A DNA stretch of 64,000 bases from Pseudomonas syringae CC1557 (GTDB taxonomy: Bacteria; Pseudomonadota; Gammaproteobacteria; Pseudomonadales; Pseudomonadaceae): the NCBI RefSeq assembly GCF_000452705.1, contig NZ_CP007014.1, forward strand, positions 2,542,001 to 2,606,000, written 5' to 3'. A model generated the notes under the pieces. The model had not been told where the DNA came from. It worked only from the letters and a program-made list of their open reading frames with translations, and did not search any database. Made by a program: the position numbers and the translations under genes. Numbering within the stretch: the first letter of the stretch is position 1; each line of letters begins with the position of its first letter. Positions 1 through 8,596 of this stretch are shown in pieces.

Positions 1-1745
1 CCCTGTTCTATGATGCGTCCTTCATCCATGACGATCAGCCGATCCATGGCCGCAATCGTGGACAATCGATGGGCGATGGCAATCACGGTCTTGCCCTGCA
101 TCATTTCATCGAGGCTTTCCTGAATGGCCACTTCGACCTCCGAATCCAGGGCGCTGGTGGCCTCGTCAAGCAGCAGGATCGGAGCGTTCTTCAGCATCAC
201 CCGGGCAATCGCAACACGTTGACGCTGGCCGCCCGAAAGCTTGATACCGCGCTCACCCACCAGCGTGTCATAGCCGCTATGACCTTGCTTATCGCTTAAC
301 TGGCTGATGAACCCATCGGCCTGCGCATTGGCGGCGGCGCTGCGGATTTGCGCATCAGTCGCATCGGGTCGTCCATAGGCGATGTTGTCACGGATGGAGC
401 GGTGCAGCAGGGAAGTGTCCTGGGTGACCATGCCGATGGCGCTGCGCAGGCTGTCCTGGGTGACATGCGCGATGTTTTGCCCATCGATACGAATCTCACC
501 TTCGTCCACATCGTAGAAGCGCAACAGCAGATTGATCAGGGTGGATTTCCCGGCACCCGAGCGGCCCACCAGCCCGATTTTCTCGCCCGCACGAATGCTC
601 AGGCTGAGGTTGTCGAGTACCTGACGTTCGCCATTGTAGTTAAAGCCCACATTGTCGAAGGTTACCGCGCCACCTGTTGTGATCAGGGCAGTAGCGTCGG
701 GCGCATCCTGCACCTTGGGGCCGCGGGTCAGGGTTGCCATGCCGTCCTGCACGGTGCCGATGTTCTCGAACAACGAGGTCATCTGCCACATGATCCAGTG
801 CGACATGCCATTGATGCGCAGCGCCATGGCGGTAATGGCCGCCACGGCACCTGTGCCGACCTGCCCTTGATGCCACAGCCACAGTGCGTAACCGCCGGCG
901 GCCATGATCAGTGCAACCACCAATGCCTGATTGACGATTTCGAACTGGCTGACCAGGCGCATCTGGCGTAAGCCGGTCTGCTTGAAATCTTCCATTGCCG
1001 CGCGCGCAAAATGCGCTTCACGTTTCGAGTGAGAGAACAGCTTCACGGTCGTGATGTTGGTGTAGGCATCGGAGATACGCCCGGTCATCGATGACCGCGC
1101 ATTGGCCTGCTCCTGACCGACCTTGCCCAGGCGGGGCACGAAGTACAGCATGGCCAGCCCGAACAACACGATCCAGGCAATGAAAGGCAGCATCAGCTTC
1201 AGGTCGAAGCCGCCAGCCAGGGCGATGATTGCGATGAAATACACGCCGATCCCGGGTGCGATCTCGATGAGGGTAAACAGCACATCGCGCACGGACAGCG
1301 CAGTCTGCATCACCTTGGTCGTGACCCGGCCGGAGAACTCATCGGAAAAGAACGAAAGACTCTGCCGCAGCATCAGGCGGTGGAAATCCCAGCGCAGCCG
1401 CAGCGGCAGGTTGATTGCCAACACCTGATGCTGAACCATCGTGCGCAACGCCACCAGCGCAATGCTGGCCAGCAATATAATACCGATGCTCCACAGTACG
1501 CGGCTCTCCTGCAAGGCCGCCTCGCCACCGGCCTGCCAGGTCGAGAGCAGATCCACGACCTGCCCGAGGAAAGAAAACAGCCAGGCCTCGTAGAGCGATA
1601 CGCCAGCACTGAGCAGCGCAAGCGCAAGGATGTACCCGCGGGCACCCCGCGTGCAGGCCCAGAGGAACCGAGTCAGGCCGTCGGGCGGCGGCGGTACTTC
1701 GTCGGGCGGGAAGGGGTCGAGCCATTTCTCAAATGCACGAAGCAT
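1..1745 (-). CDS. ABC exporter, fused membrane and ATPase domains (C-terminus cut by window edge)
   Basis: The reading frame is open from the ATG at 1745 to the window edge, about 581 codons, so only the last residues are missing. The first half holds several hydrophobic segments of an ABC exporter membrane domain. The second half is the nucleotide-binding domain: Walker A GRSGAGKST near residue 390, signature LSGGQRQR near 501, Walker B ILLLDEATSALD near 525 and the switch histidine in IAIAHRLST. This one-chain layout is that of MsbA/multidrug half-transporters, which act as inner-membrane homodimers exporting lipids or hydrophobic compounds. The substrate cannot be told from sequence. It is transcribed away from the unknown gene at 1827-2519 on the same strand, 81 bp upstream of it. 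Confidence 0.9.
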   Translation of the reverse strand, partial: MLRAFEKWLDPFPPDEVPPPPDGLTRFLWACTRGARGYILALALLSAGVSLYEAWLFSFLGQVVDLLSTWQAGGEAALQESRVLWSIGIILLASIALVALRTMVQHQVLAINLPLRLRWDFHRLMLRQSLSFFSDEFSGRVTTKVMQTALSVRDVLFTLIEIAPGIGVYFIAIIALAGGFDLKLMLPFIAWIVLFGLAMLYFVPRLGKVGQEQANARSSMTGRISDAYTNITTVKLFSHSKREAHFARAAMEDFKQTGLRQMRLVSQFEIVNQALVVALIMAAGGYALWLWHQGQVGTGAVAAITAMALRINGMSHWIMWQMTSLFENIGTVQDGMATLTRGPKVQDAPDATALITTGGAVTFDNVGFNYNGERQVLDNLSLSIRAGEKIGLVGRSGAGKSTLINLLLRFYDVDEGEIRIDGQNIAHVTQDSLRSAIGMVTQDTSLLHRSIRDNIAYGRPDATDAQIRSAAANAQADGFISQLSDKQGHSGYDTLVGERGIKLSGGQRQRVAIARVMLKNAPILLLDEATSALDSEVEVAIQESLDEMMQGKTVIAIAHRLSTIAAMDRLIVMDEGRIIEQ

Positions 1746-1826
1746 GGTGATCTCCATAACGAACCTGTGAAGATTCTGGCACTTAAAGGCTGTTTTGAGG
1801 GCTTTTAAGGCGCGGCCGGTCATTCA

Positions 1827-2519
1827 TCACGAAATGCTGTAAGCGTTGAACGCCTTGCCTTGTTGCAGGGCAGTGATGATGTTTTTACGGGTTACCGGCA
1901 GTTCGCTGCCTTCATTGTCGACAAAGCTTGTCTCTTGCAGTTCGGCTGCATCGCCTTCACCAACAAAGGTAAAGCCGAGAAACTCCAGAGCTTCGCGGTC
2001 AACATTCAGTTGCGAGCGCGGGGTGCGCAATGGCAGGCTGACACTCTGGCCGTCCTTGCTGATCGTATAGACCTCGGCTTCCTTTTTGGCGCGCGCCGTC
2101 TTGCCCTTGGCGGTATGCGGGTTGCTGATCGCCTGATGCGTCTGGTTCAGCACCTTGAGCGCCAGGCCGTAGACCAGTTCCTGAAACGCCGGGTCGTTCT
2201 TATAGCTGGACAGGATCCGGCTGATCGGAAACTGCGCGCCAAGATCGGCCAGTGCCGCGCTGTCTGCCGCTTCGGCATCCTTGAGGCGCTTCAGTTGGCC
2301 CATCAATTCGTAGGCTTTGTCGTCATCGTGCTCATCCTGCGCCAGGCGAATGGCGGCACGCAGCTCGCGGATTTCTTCGCTTTCCTTGGCCGTCTGGAAC
2401 GCATCAAGCACCATCTCGCTGATGGTCTTGGCCTGCGGCACGTGCTGCGAAAGACCAATGGCGCTTTCGTATTCCAGCTTGGAGGAGGTCAGGGCTTGGT
2501 TGGTCTGGGAGTCAGGCAT
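1827..2519 (-). CDS. Conserved-looking hypothetical protein, 230 aa
   Basis: I do not recognise this protein. It is soluble, with no signal peptide or membrane segment. Residues 35-90 are acidic and predicted helical (AKESEEIRELRAAIRLAQDEH), possibly a short coiled coil. A lysine-rich linker (KGKTARAKKEAE) near residue 140 leads to a C-terminal part with alternating hydrophobic strands. Codon use matches the neighbouring core genes and the start has no competing ATG, so it is very likely expressed. It lies upstream of the ABC exporter on the same strand with an 81-bp gap and may share a transcript. A nucleic-acid-associated role is conceivable from the basic linker but is only a guess. Confidence 0.7.
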   Translation of the reverse strand: MPDSQTNQALTSSKLEYESAIGLSQHVPQAKTISEMVLDAFQTAKESEEIRELRAAIRLAQDEHDDDKAYELMGQLKRLKDAEAADSAALADLGAQFPISRILSSYKNDPAFQELVYGLALKVLNQTHQAISNPHTAKGKTARAKKEAEVYTISKDGQSVSLPLRTPRSQLNVDREALEFLGFTFVGEGDAAELQETSFVDNEGSELPVTRKNIITALQQGKAFNAYSIS

Positions 2520-2645
2520 TGAATTTCACTATTTGGATTTGAGGCATTTCAGATTTGAGGCGCGAAAGGCTCAGGGCGTTTCGGGGGTGCGTAATTTAGT
2601 GGAGCAACGCGAGGATGTCACGGACCATTGGGCTGGAGGTCTGAC

Positions 2646-2774
2646 TTGACTCCATCAGCCATTATCCGTCCGCTGCTGATGGTGATGGCCTTCGGGCTTA
2701 ATGCTTTCCAGGCTTACAACTTCTCTGAAGCCTTCCGGCGCAAGATAAATTTGCAAATACCCGAAGTGCAGTGA
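2646..2774 (+). CDS. Possible small single-helix membrane protein, 42 aa (TTG start)
   Basis: The stretch 2520-2882 has no long gene. Within it a TTG at 2646 follows a strong GGAGG-type ribosome site at about 2634 and opens a 42-codon frame ending with TGA at 2772. The product has one hydrophobic segment (IIRPLLMVMAFGLNAFQAY), then a basic turn (FRRK). Codon choice (CTG, GCC, TTC, CGC) looks coding. No homologue is known to me. It could equally be chance, since the start is non-ATG and the frame is short. The rest of this gap holds nothing I can name. Confidence 0.35.
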   Translation: MTPSAIIRPLLMVMAFGLNAFQAYNFSEAFRRKINLQIPEVQ

Positions 2775-2882
2775 GCTGGTGCAAAGCCGGAGTGACCGGT
2801 CGTTCGCCGCCCGCTAAAACGCGATTGAACTGTGGAGCCATCGTGGGGACTGAACTTAAACCCCCTTGAAGGAGCCAGCCCC

Positions 2883-3131
2883 ATGAACAGCGATCAACTC
2901 AATCAATACGACGCCGAGCGCCTTCACCAGCGAGTAGCGGCCGAACTGGGCATTACTGCCGAAGAGCTGACCACCTGGATGATCAACGATATCGAACGCG
3001 TGACCGAGGGCGGCAAGGACGTCGGGCATATGGTGGTATTCCGCGAGTCGACCCCGGCGCAGATTCTCGACAGGGTTCAGCACAAGCAAAGCCATTTCAC
3101 GGCCATGACCGGCGTGATCGATCTGAGCTAA
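2883..3131 (+). CDS. Small hypothetical protein, 82 aa
   Basis: I chose the ATG at 2883 because it sits eight bases after a clear AAGGAG-like site; the frame is open further upstream but without a ribosome site. The product is a small soluble, charged protein without membrane segments. It is predicted mostly helical at the N-terminus (QYDAERLHQRVAAELGITAEEL), a pattern common in small Pseudomonas proteins of unknown function. It is convergent with deoC, 33 bp away. No motif points to a function. Confidence 0.65.
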   Translation: MNSDQLNQYDAERLHQRVAAELGITAEELTTWMINDIERVTEGGKDVGHMVVFRESTPAQILDRVQHKQSHFTAMTGVIDLS

Positions 3132-3164
3132 GTGCAGCGGGCTTTGCTGTCAAAGCCCGCAGAC

Positions 3165-3845
3165 TCAGTAGCCCGCTCCCGTACCCGCGCCTGTCACGAT
3201 CGCAATCCCGGAACTGGTGCCCAGGCGTGTTGCGCCGGCTTCGATCATCGCTCTGGCCGTGGCCACGTCACGTACTCCGCCAGACGCCTTGACGCCGATG
3301 TCAGGGCCGACCACACGGCGCATCAGCGCCACATCCTCGAGCGTCGCGCCACTGCGGCTGAAGCCGGTGGAGGTCTTGACGAATGCCACGCGCAGGTCGC
3401 GGCAGATCTCGCAGGCGCGCACCTTCTGCGCCTCATCGAGCAGGCAGGTTTCCAGGATCACCTTGAGCGGCACCTTGCCACAGGCCTGCAACACCGCGGC
3501 GATATCGTCGCGGACCTCATCGAACAGGCCCTCCTTGAGCCAGCCGATGTTCAGTACCATGTCGATTTCCTGAGCTCCGGCGGCGATCGTCAGGGCCGCT
3601 TCCGACGCCTTGCTGGCACTCAGCCCGGCGCCCAGCGGAAAGCCCACCACTGCACAGACCTTCACGGCAGAGCCGGCCAGTTGGCGAGCGGCAAAAGGCA
3701 CCTGGCTGGAGTTAACGCACACCGAGTAGAAACCGTGTTCTCGGGCTTCAACGCAAAGTGTCGCAATCTGCTCTCGGCTGGCATCTGCCGCCAACAAGGT
3801 GTGATCGATGGCCTGGGCCAGTGCAGCGGGTTCGAGCGAATTCAT
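3165..3845 (-). CDS. deoC: Deoxyribose-phosphate aldolase
   Basis: Class I aldolase that cleaves 2-deoxy-D-ribose 5-phosphate to glyceraldehyde 3-phosphate and acetaldehyde in the cytoplasm. The 226-residue product has the DeoC hallmarks: Asp95 in EIDMVLNIG, the Schiff-base lysine Lys157 in [10 protein letters not shown], and the second lysine Lys186 in [10 protein letters not shown] start it at the ATG at 3845, preceded by AGGA; an in-frame start 15 codons upstream has no site. It is divergent from deoR (3948) across about 100 bp that contain a palindrome. It completes the pathway started by the kinase and permease at 5791-8075, since the kinase product is its substrate. Confidence 0.95.
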   Translation of the reverse strand: MNSLEPAALAQAIDHTLLAADASREQIATLCVEAREHGFYSVCVNSSQVPFAARQLAGSAVKVCAVVGFPLGAGLSASKASEAALTIAAGAQEIDMVLNIGWLKEGLFDEVRDDIAAVLQACGKVPLKVILETCLLDEAQKVRACEICRDLRVAFVKTSTGFSRSGATLEDVALMRRVVGPDIGVKASGGVRDVATARAMIEAGATRLGTSSGIAIVTGAGTGAGY

Positions 3846-3902
3846 CAAGGGATTCCTGTCATCATTAAAAATATTTGGGCGGATACCCATAAGTTATAAA
3901 AT

Positions 3903-3917
3903 TAACACTTGGTGTTA
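3903..3917. promoter_or_regulatory. Palindromic operator candidate between deoC and deoR
   Basis: Perfect inverted repeat TAACAC-TTG-GTGTTA in the divergent deoC/deoR promoter region, placed so that a bound protein could block both promoters. The GTGTTA half-site recurs in the palindrome at 8139-8154 ahead of deoK, which supports one regulator, probably DeoR, acting at both. Confidence 0.6.
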
Positions 3918-3947
3918 TTCTAGCGACACCACCAACGGATTGCCGAG

Positions 3948-4718
3948 ATGCCCATGGACGTCAAGAAAACCGACCGCATCAAACAGATTCAACAGGCTCT
4001 GCAAGATCAGAAAGCCATTCATCTGCGGGAAATGGCGGCGCTGCTCGATGTGTCCGAAATGACCTTGCGTCGCGACCTCAGCCGGCATCCCGAACAGTTA
4101 CGACTGCTGGGCGGCTATATCACCCGTGCCCACGATGATCCTGAACCGGGGGATTACCGGGTCAGCGAGCAGGACGCCCGCCACGTCGAAGAGAAGCGCC
4201 GCATCGGCAAGCTGGCCGCGACTTTCATCCGGCCCGGCGACACGGTGTTTTTCGACTGTGGCACGACGATCCCCTTCGTGGTCGACTTCATCCCCGACGA
4301 GCTGGAGTTCACCGCGGTGTGCAACTCGCTCAACGTGCTGCTCAAGCTGCAGCAGAAACCCAACTGCAGCATCGTCCTGTGCGGTGGGGTATTCCACCGC
4401 AAGAACCAGGTGTTCGAGAGCCATGCCGAAACCAGCATTCTCGATGGCGTGCGCCTGACCTGGGCGTTTGTCTCGGCGGCCGGGGTCAGCCTGGATTGCG
4501 GTGTCACCTGCTTCAATCTCCACGAGGTGGAGGTCAAGCAGAAAGTCATGCGCCAGGCGCGGCAAAGCCTGCTGCTGGCCGATCACTCCAAATTCGACGC
4601 CGTACGCACTGCGCACTTCGGTGCCTTGAGCGACTTCCATTGCGTGGTCAGCGACAAGAAAATCCCGCGTAGTTACCGCGAGGCCATCGAGGCGGGCGGT
4701 GCGCAACTTGTGCTTTAG
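3948..4718 (+). CDS. deoR: DeoR-family transcriptional repressor of the deoxyribose genes
   Basis: A 256-residue repressor. Residues 10-50 form the DeoR winged helix-turn-helix (IHLREMAALLDVSEMTLRRDLS). Residues 80-240 form the sugar-phosphate-sensing domain, with FDCGTTI near residue 103 and the CNSLN and LCGG turns that bind phosphate. Members bind a phosphorylated sugar, here probably deoxyribose 5-phosphate, and release DNA. Divergent from deoC with a palindrome between them, so autoregulation is likely. The start could also be the ATG two codons later; the sequence does not decide. Confidence 0.88.
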   Translation: MPMDVKKTDRIKQIQQALQDQKAIHLREMAALLDVSEMTLRRDLSRHPEQLRLLGGYITRAHDDPEPGDYRVSEQDARHVEEKRRIGKLAATFIRPGDTVFFDCGTTIPFVVDFIPDELEFTAVCNSLNVLLKLQQKPNCSIVLCGGVFHRKNQVFESHAETSILDGVRLTWAFVSAAGVSLDCGVTCFNLHEVEVKQKVMRQARQSLLLADHSKFDAVRTAHFGALSDFHCVVSDKKIPRSYREAIEAGGAQLVL

Positions 4719-4723
4719 CAGCA

Positions 4724-5791
4724 TCACGGTTGCAGCGCCCGACGTTCGGCTACGTTCAGGTAACCTGTGGTCAGGCTGAACTCGGCGCTGGCACCGGGCG
4801 CGAGGCTGCGCACGTTGCCTTTGGCGAGTTCTGCGCGGTAGCCCTCCGGTTCGCAGGTGGCCGGCAAGATGAAGGCCGCCACCTGTTGATCAGTGTTATG
4901 CAAGATCCAGCGCGCAGCATGTTCAAATTGCCCGGGGCTGTAGCGAGTGTAGAACGCTGCGCCTTCGGGATGATCAAGGAAGAAGTGCGCCTGTCCCTGA
5001 GCGTCGCTGCGCACGTCGTCGAAGAAGCAGACGATCTCCGGGTCATACAGCGTGGGCGAGTCGAGCACCTCGAGGCGGGTAGGGTTCTGGCTGAGTTCGG
5101 CGATATAGGCGCTCCAGGCCGGCGTCGGCCGCACATGCGCCGGCACGCTGGTGCGCACCCGTGTGCGCTCGCATCCCAGGGGTTGGGTGAGGCGGGCGCC
5201 CTCGACGTAGGCGTAGTTCATGTGCGCCATGTACATCAGGTCCATGGCTTTGCCGGCCAGATTGACCACCTGCATGCCGATCTCGAACAGCCCGCTGGCC
5301 GGTCGCAAGGTCACACTCGGGCTGGCCCGGTAATGGTCGCCGAAGCCCTGCACGTATTCATGGGTGCCGCCGAGGCGCAGATAAGCGCCGTGCTCGTCTT
5401 CGCCTGTTTGCAGCCAGGCATCGTCCATGGGCGCGCAGGGCATTTCGCCGTGCAGCGCATGATCATCCTCGGGACCCGGGCAACCATTGCGCAGCAGGCC
5501 GCTGTGAAACATGAAACAGCCGTAAGTGCCGATCACGCTGGCGCTGGGTCGCGGCTGGGTGAACATATTGAGCATGGTCAAATCAACGCCGTCGAATTCG
5601 GCCGACCAGATCATCTGCCCCTGCCAGGGCAGGATCACCAGCTTGCCCCGGCTGTTTTCCAGTGACAGCGCCTTGACCCCGCTGGGGTAGGTCCAGGCAC
5701 GCGCGCTGAAATCAGCTGATTCGAGCAGCAGTCGGCTAGCCTGGTCCCAGAGCTGTGGGTAGAGCGGTAGGCGCAACGCTTCGCTACTCAT
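4724..5791 (-). CDS. DeoX-like protein, DUF4432/aldose-1-epimerase-like fold
   Basis: A 355-residue cytosolic protein of the mutarotase-like beta-sandwich superfamily (DUF4432 type). Its sequence carries histidines and acidic residues typical of sugar mutarotases (FMFHSGLLRNGC, HGEMPCAP, HEYVQGFGDHY). In Salmonella the deoQKPX operon has an equivalent last gene, deoX, whose exact role is unresolved; interconverting anomers of deoxyribose before phosphorylation is a plausible role. The ATG at 5791 overlaps the stop of the permease gene by one base (TAATG), which indicates translational coupling. A longer in-frame start exists upstream but lies inside the permease gene. Confidence 0.8.
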   Translation of the reverse strand: MSSEALRLPLYPQLWDQASRLLLESADFSARAWTYPSGVKALSLENSRGKLVILPWQGQMIWSAEFDGVDLTMLNMFTQPRPSASVIGTYGCFMFHSGLLRNGCPGPEDDHALHGEMPCAPMDDAWLQTGEDEHGAYLRLGGTHEYVQGFGDHYRASPSVTLRPASGLFEIGMQVVNLAGKAMDLMYMAHMNYAYVEGARLTQPLGCERTRVRTSVPAHVRPTPAWSAYIAELSQNPTRLEVLDSPTLYDPEIVCFFDDVRSDAQGQAHFFLDHPEGAAFYTRYSPGQFEHAARWILHNTDQQVAAFILPATCEPEGYRAELAKGNVRSLAPGASAEFSLTTGYLNVAERRALQP

Positions 5792-7119
5792 TACGCCACC
5801 GCCTTGGCCGAGCCACTCAGCACTGGTTGCGGCTGACGCATGCAGTGCACTGCGTACATCACGATGGCCACGAAGCACAGCAGCGGCACGCTATAGGCTA
5901 TCTGCATGTTGCCGCCATTGGCATCGCTGAGCAGGCCCTGGAAGATCGGCATCACGCCACCTCCGACGATGCTCATCACCAGCAACGAGCCGCCGACACC
6001 GGTGTCCTCGCCGAGTCCATCAATGGTCAGACCATAGATGGTCGGCCAGCAAGGCCCGAGAAACACACTGACCCCCACGGCGGCATACACCGCGGTGATG
6101 TTCGGCACCAGGATGGTGTAGGCCAGCAGCACGATGCACAGCACGCCATACACAGCAAGGACTTTGGCTGGGTGCATTTTGCGCATCAGCAGGTTGGCGA
6201 TCATCTTGCCGATAAAATAGGCGGCAAAGGTGGTCAGCAGGAACCACGAGGCACTGCGCTCGTTCATGCCGCCCATTTGCATGGCCAGGCGAATAGTGAA
6301 GCTCCATACCCCGACCTGCGCGCCCACGTAGAGAAACTGCGCCAGTACACCGAAGCAGAAGCGCGGATTGCGCCGCAGACGGCCGAGGCTCTGACCGATG
6401 CTCGCCCGCGGTTCGTTGACCGTGCCATTGCCCTTGCACGCGGGGAAGCGGGTGATGGCGATCAGAATGAACATCAATATGAGTACCGCGATCATCCACT
6501 TGTACGGCAGCAGGGTCGACTGGATCATTTGCAATTGCTGGACCGCCGCATCGCTGGCGCTCATCTGCGTCAACTGTTCGCGCGTGGCGTCGGTGTCCTT
6601 GAACATTACGAAGCTGCCCACGTACACCCCGGTCATGGCGCCGAATGGGTGGAAGGTCTGCGAAATGTTCAGGCGCCGTGTGCCGGTTTCCCGCGGCCCC
6701 ATCAGGGTCGAATAGGTGTTGCACGCGGTCTCGAGAAACGACAGGCCGGCGGCGATGACGAAAAGCGCCATCAGGAACATGCCGTACTTGGCGGTCGACG
6801 CTGCCGGAAAGAACAGGGCGCAGCCGAACAGGTACAACATCAGGCCGATGAGGATGGTGGTCTTGTAGCTGAAGCGGCGCACCACCATTGCCGCTGGAAT
6901 GGCGACGAAAAAGTAGCCCAGATAGAACGCCGACTGTACGAAAGCGGTCTGGAAGTCGCTGAGCAGGAAGGCCTTCTTGAAGTGCGCGATCAGCACGTCG
7001 TTCATGCTCGCGGCCGCCGCCCAAAGAGCAAAGATGCTGCAGAGCAGGAGGAAGGCGAACCACGGCGTGCGGTTCAGGTAGAACCCGTCCGGGGTTTGTT
7101 GCAGCGCAGGCTTATTCAT
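5791..7119 (-). CDS. deoP: Deoxyribose permease, FucP-type MFS transporter
   Basis: A 442-residue, twelve-segment major facilitator of the FHS/FucP sugar:proton symporter branch. The N-terminal region (WFAFLLLCSIFALWAAAASMND) and the following FQTAFVQSAFYLGYF segment match the layout of L-fucose permease. A two-domain split is visible with a cytoplasmic loop around residues 215-245. Its place between deoK and the deoX-like gene matches Salmonella deoKPX, which is the basis for the deoxyribose assignment; the sequence alone would allow fucose or another sugar. It follows deoK by 29 bp and overlaps the next gene by one base. Confidence 0.85.
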   Translation of the reverse strand: MNKPALQQTPDGFYLNRTPWFAFLLLCSIFALWAAAASMNDVLIAHFKKAFLLSDFQTAFVQSAFYLGYFFVAIPAAMVVRRFSYKTTILIGLMLYLFGCALFFPAASTAKYGMFLMALFVIAAGLSFLETACNTYSTLMGPRETGTRRLNISQTFHPFGAMTGVYVGSFVMFKDTDATREQLTQMSASDAAVQQLQMIQSTLLPYKWMIAVLILMFILIAITRFPACKGNGTVNEPRASIGQSLGRLRRNPRFCFGVLAQFLYVGAQVGVWSFTIRLAMQMGGMNERSASWFLLTTFAAYFIGKMIANLLMRKMHPAKVLAVYGVLCIVLLAYTILVPNITAVYAAVGVSVFLGPCWPTIYGLTIDGLGEDTGVGGSLLVMSIVGGGVMPIFQGLLSDANGGNMQIAYSVPLLCFVAIVMYAVHCMRQPQPVLSGSAKAVA

Positions 7120-7148
7120 TATTGTTCTCCGCGAGATGCTGGTGAGTG

Positions 7149-8075
7149 TCAGTTGGCCGATGCATTGAGGAATCGCGCAAACGTGGGTGCATCGGGATAA
7201 GAAGATTGCGTGCCGAGGCTGGTGACCGAGCAGGCGGAGTAGGCCACAGCGTGGTGCATGGCTTGGCGGATATTGCCGTCCTGGCTCCAGTGCCGGGCGA
7301 AGCAGCCAATGAAGGCGTCACCGGCACCGGTGGTGTCACGCGCCTTAACCTTGACCCCTGGCGTCTGCCACTCGCCTTCGGCGCCGACGTACAGCGCCCC
7401 TTGTTCGCCCAGGGTGACGATGACGTGACGTACGCCCAGCGCGACCAATTGGCGTGCAGCCTGAGCCGCCTCCTCGGCGCACGTCACCGGCTGGCCGCTG
7501 ATCAGTGCTAGCTCGCTCTCGTTGGGGATCAGGAAATCCAGCTGCGCCAGGTGCTCGCGACTCAGACCGGACAAAGCAGGGGCCGGATTGAGCAGCACCG
7601 GGATGGCATGCCGGTGAGCGAAGGCGATGGCGTGGTAAACGGTCGCCAGCTCTATTTCCAGTTGCAGCACAATCAAAGCGCAATCGCGCAACTGCGCCTC
7701 GGCGCGGTCGATATCGGTCGGGCTCAAATGGGCATTGGCGCCTTTGACGATGAGGATGCTGTTGTGGGAGTTCTCCTGAACGAAGATCGGCGCCACGCCG
7801 CTCGACACGCCCGGCACCCGTTCGACGAAGCGCGTATCAATGCCCAGCCGTTGAAAATTGGCCAGCGTGGTATCGGCGAAAGCATCGTCGCCGACCTTGC
7901 TGAGCATCAGCACGTCTGCGCCCAGCAGCGCCGCAGCGGCGGCCTGATTGGCGCCTTTGCCGCCGCACCCCATGGCAAAACTTGGTGCTTCGAGCGTTTC
8001 TCCCTGGGCGGGCATGCGTTCGATGTAAGTGATCAGGTCGACCATGTTGCTGCCGATGACTGCAATCTTGCTCAT
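7149..8075 (-). CDS. deoK: Deoxyribokinase, PfkB family
   Basis: A 308-residue ribokinase-fold enzyme that would phosphorylate 2-deoxy-D-ribose at C5 using ATP. PfkB signature 1 is GGKGANQA at residues 38-45, and signature 2 is DTTGAGDAF at 247-255 with catalytic Asp253. The nucleotide site includes TLGEQGA. Ribokinase is the alternative, but the neighbours (deoC, two DeoR regulators, FucP-type permease, deoX-like protein) favour deoxyribose. First gene of the deoK-P-X transcription unit, with a perfect 16-bp palindrome about 65 bp ahead of its start. Confidence 0.85.
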   Translation of the reverse strand: MSKIAVIGSNMVDLITYIERMPAQGETLEAPSFAMGCGGKGANQAAAAALLGADVLMLSKVGDDAFADTTLANFQRLGIDTRFVERVPGVSSGVAPIFVQENSHNSILIVKGANAHLSPTDIDRAEAQLRDCALIVLQLEIELATVYHAIAFAHRHAIPVLLNPAPALSGLSREHLAQLDFLIPNESELALISGQPVTCAEEAAQAARQLVALGVRHVIVTLGEQGALYVGAEGEWQTPGVKVKARDTTGAGDAFIGCFARHWSQDGNIRQAMHHAVAYSACSVTSLGTQSSYPDAPTFARFLNASAN

Positions 8076-8138
8076 TGTTATTTTGACCTCAACTGCGCCG
8101 ACGGAAGCCTCAACGGCTTCTATTTCAGCTTCTATTTG

Positions 8139-8154
8139 TGTTATTTAAATAACA
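8139..8154. promoter_or_regulatory. Perfect 16-bp palindrome upstream of deoK
   Basis: TGTTATTTAAATAACA is fully self-complementary and sits about 65 bp upstream of the deoK start. It resembles the DeoR operator described in enteric bacteria (palindromes built on TGTTA) and shares the GTGTTA half-site with the palindrome at 3903-3917. Likely repressor binding site for the deoK-P-X operon. Confidence 0.65.
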
Positions 8155-8596
8155 TTTTTTGTGAGGATTCAATCTTTATTTTTTGATGTGAGCTTGCGAT
8201 GTCAAAACGCCGGCCAGGCGTTTCGGTGTGGAAGGGCGCTTTGCGCAGATTGATTTTGACTTCGAGTGCAGGTAGCCGCTGCGCCGATAAAGCAGCAGCG
8301 CATGCAGCGTGTTCGTGCGCTCGAGGATTGAACGCGATAAACATGTGTGCATGGAATTGTTCAGAATTGCGGCGTGTCGGTCAGCCTGTTTATTGACCGA
8401 CATGCCACAACAGCGAGCAAGCGCGATTTATTTGCATTGTCAGGTCAGCAGGTGCTGCTCAGGGTTGGGTGCAGGCACCATCCTGGGTAATGATCAGGCC
8501 CGCATGTTGCTCAAAATGGACGGTTGCAGACGGGGAAATCCTCACGACCAGTCCTTGATTTCGCAGCACTGAATCCGTGCGTCACCGCAGGGAGGG
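8155..8596. other. Intergenic stretch without a recognisable gene
   Basis: About 440 bp between the deoK operator and the end of the second DeoR-family gene. Short frames exist on both strands but none has a ribosome site with credible coding bias. The first 30 bases are AT-rich and may carry the deoK promoter. Confidence 0.6.

Noticed and set aside
5755..7200. 481-codon open frame on the plus strand
   Set aside because: Lies wholly opposite the deoX-like and deoP genes; its His- and Gln-rich composition is the usual shadow of a high-GC membrane-protein gene, and no ribosome site precedes it.
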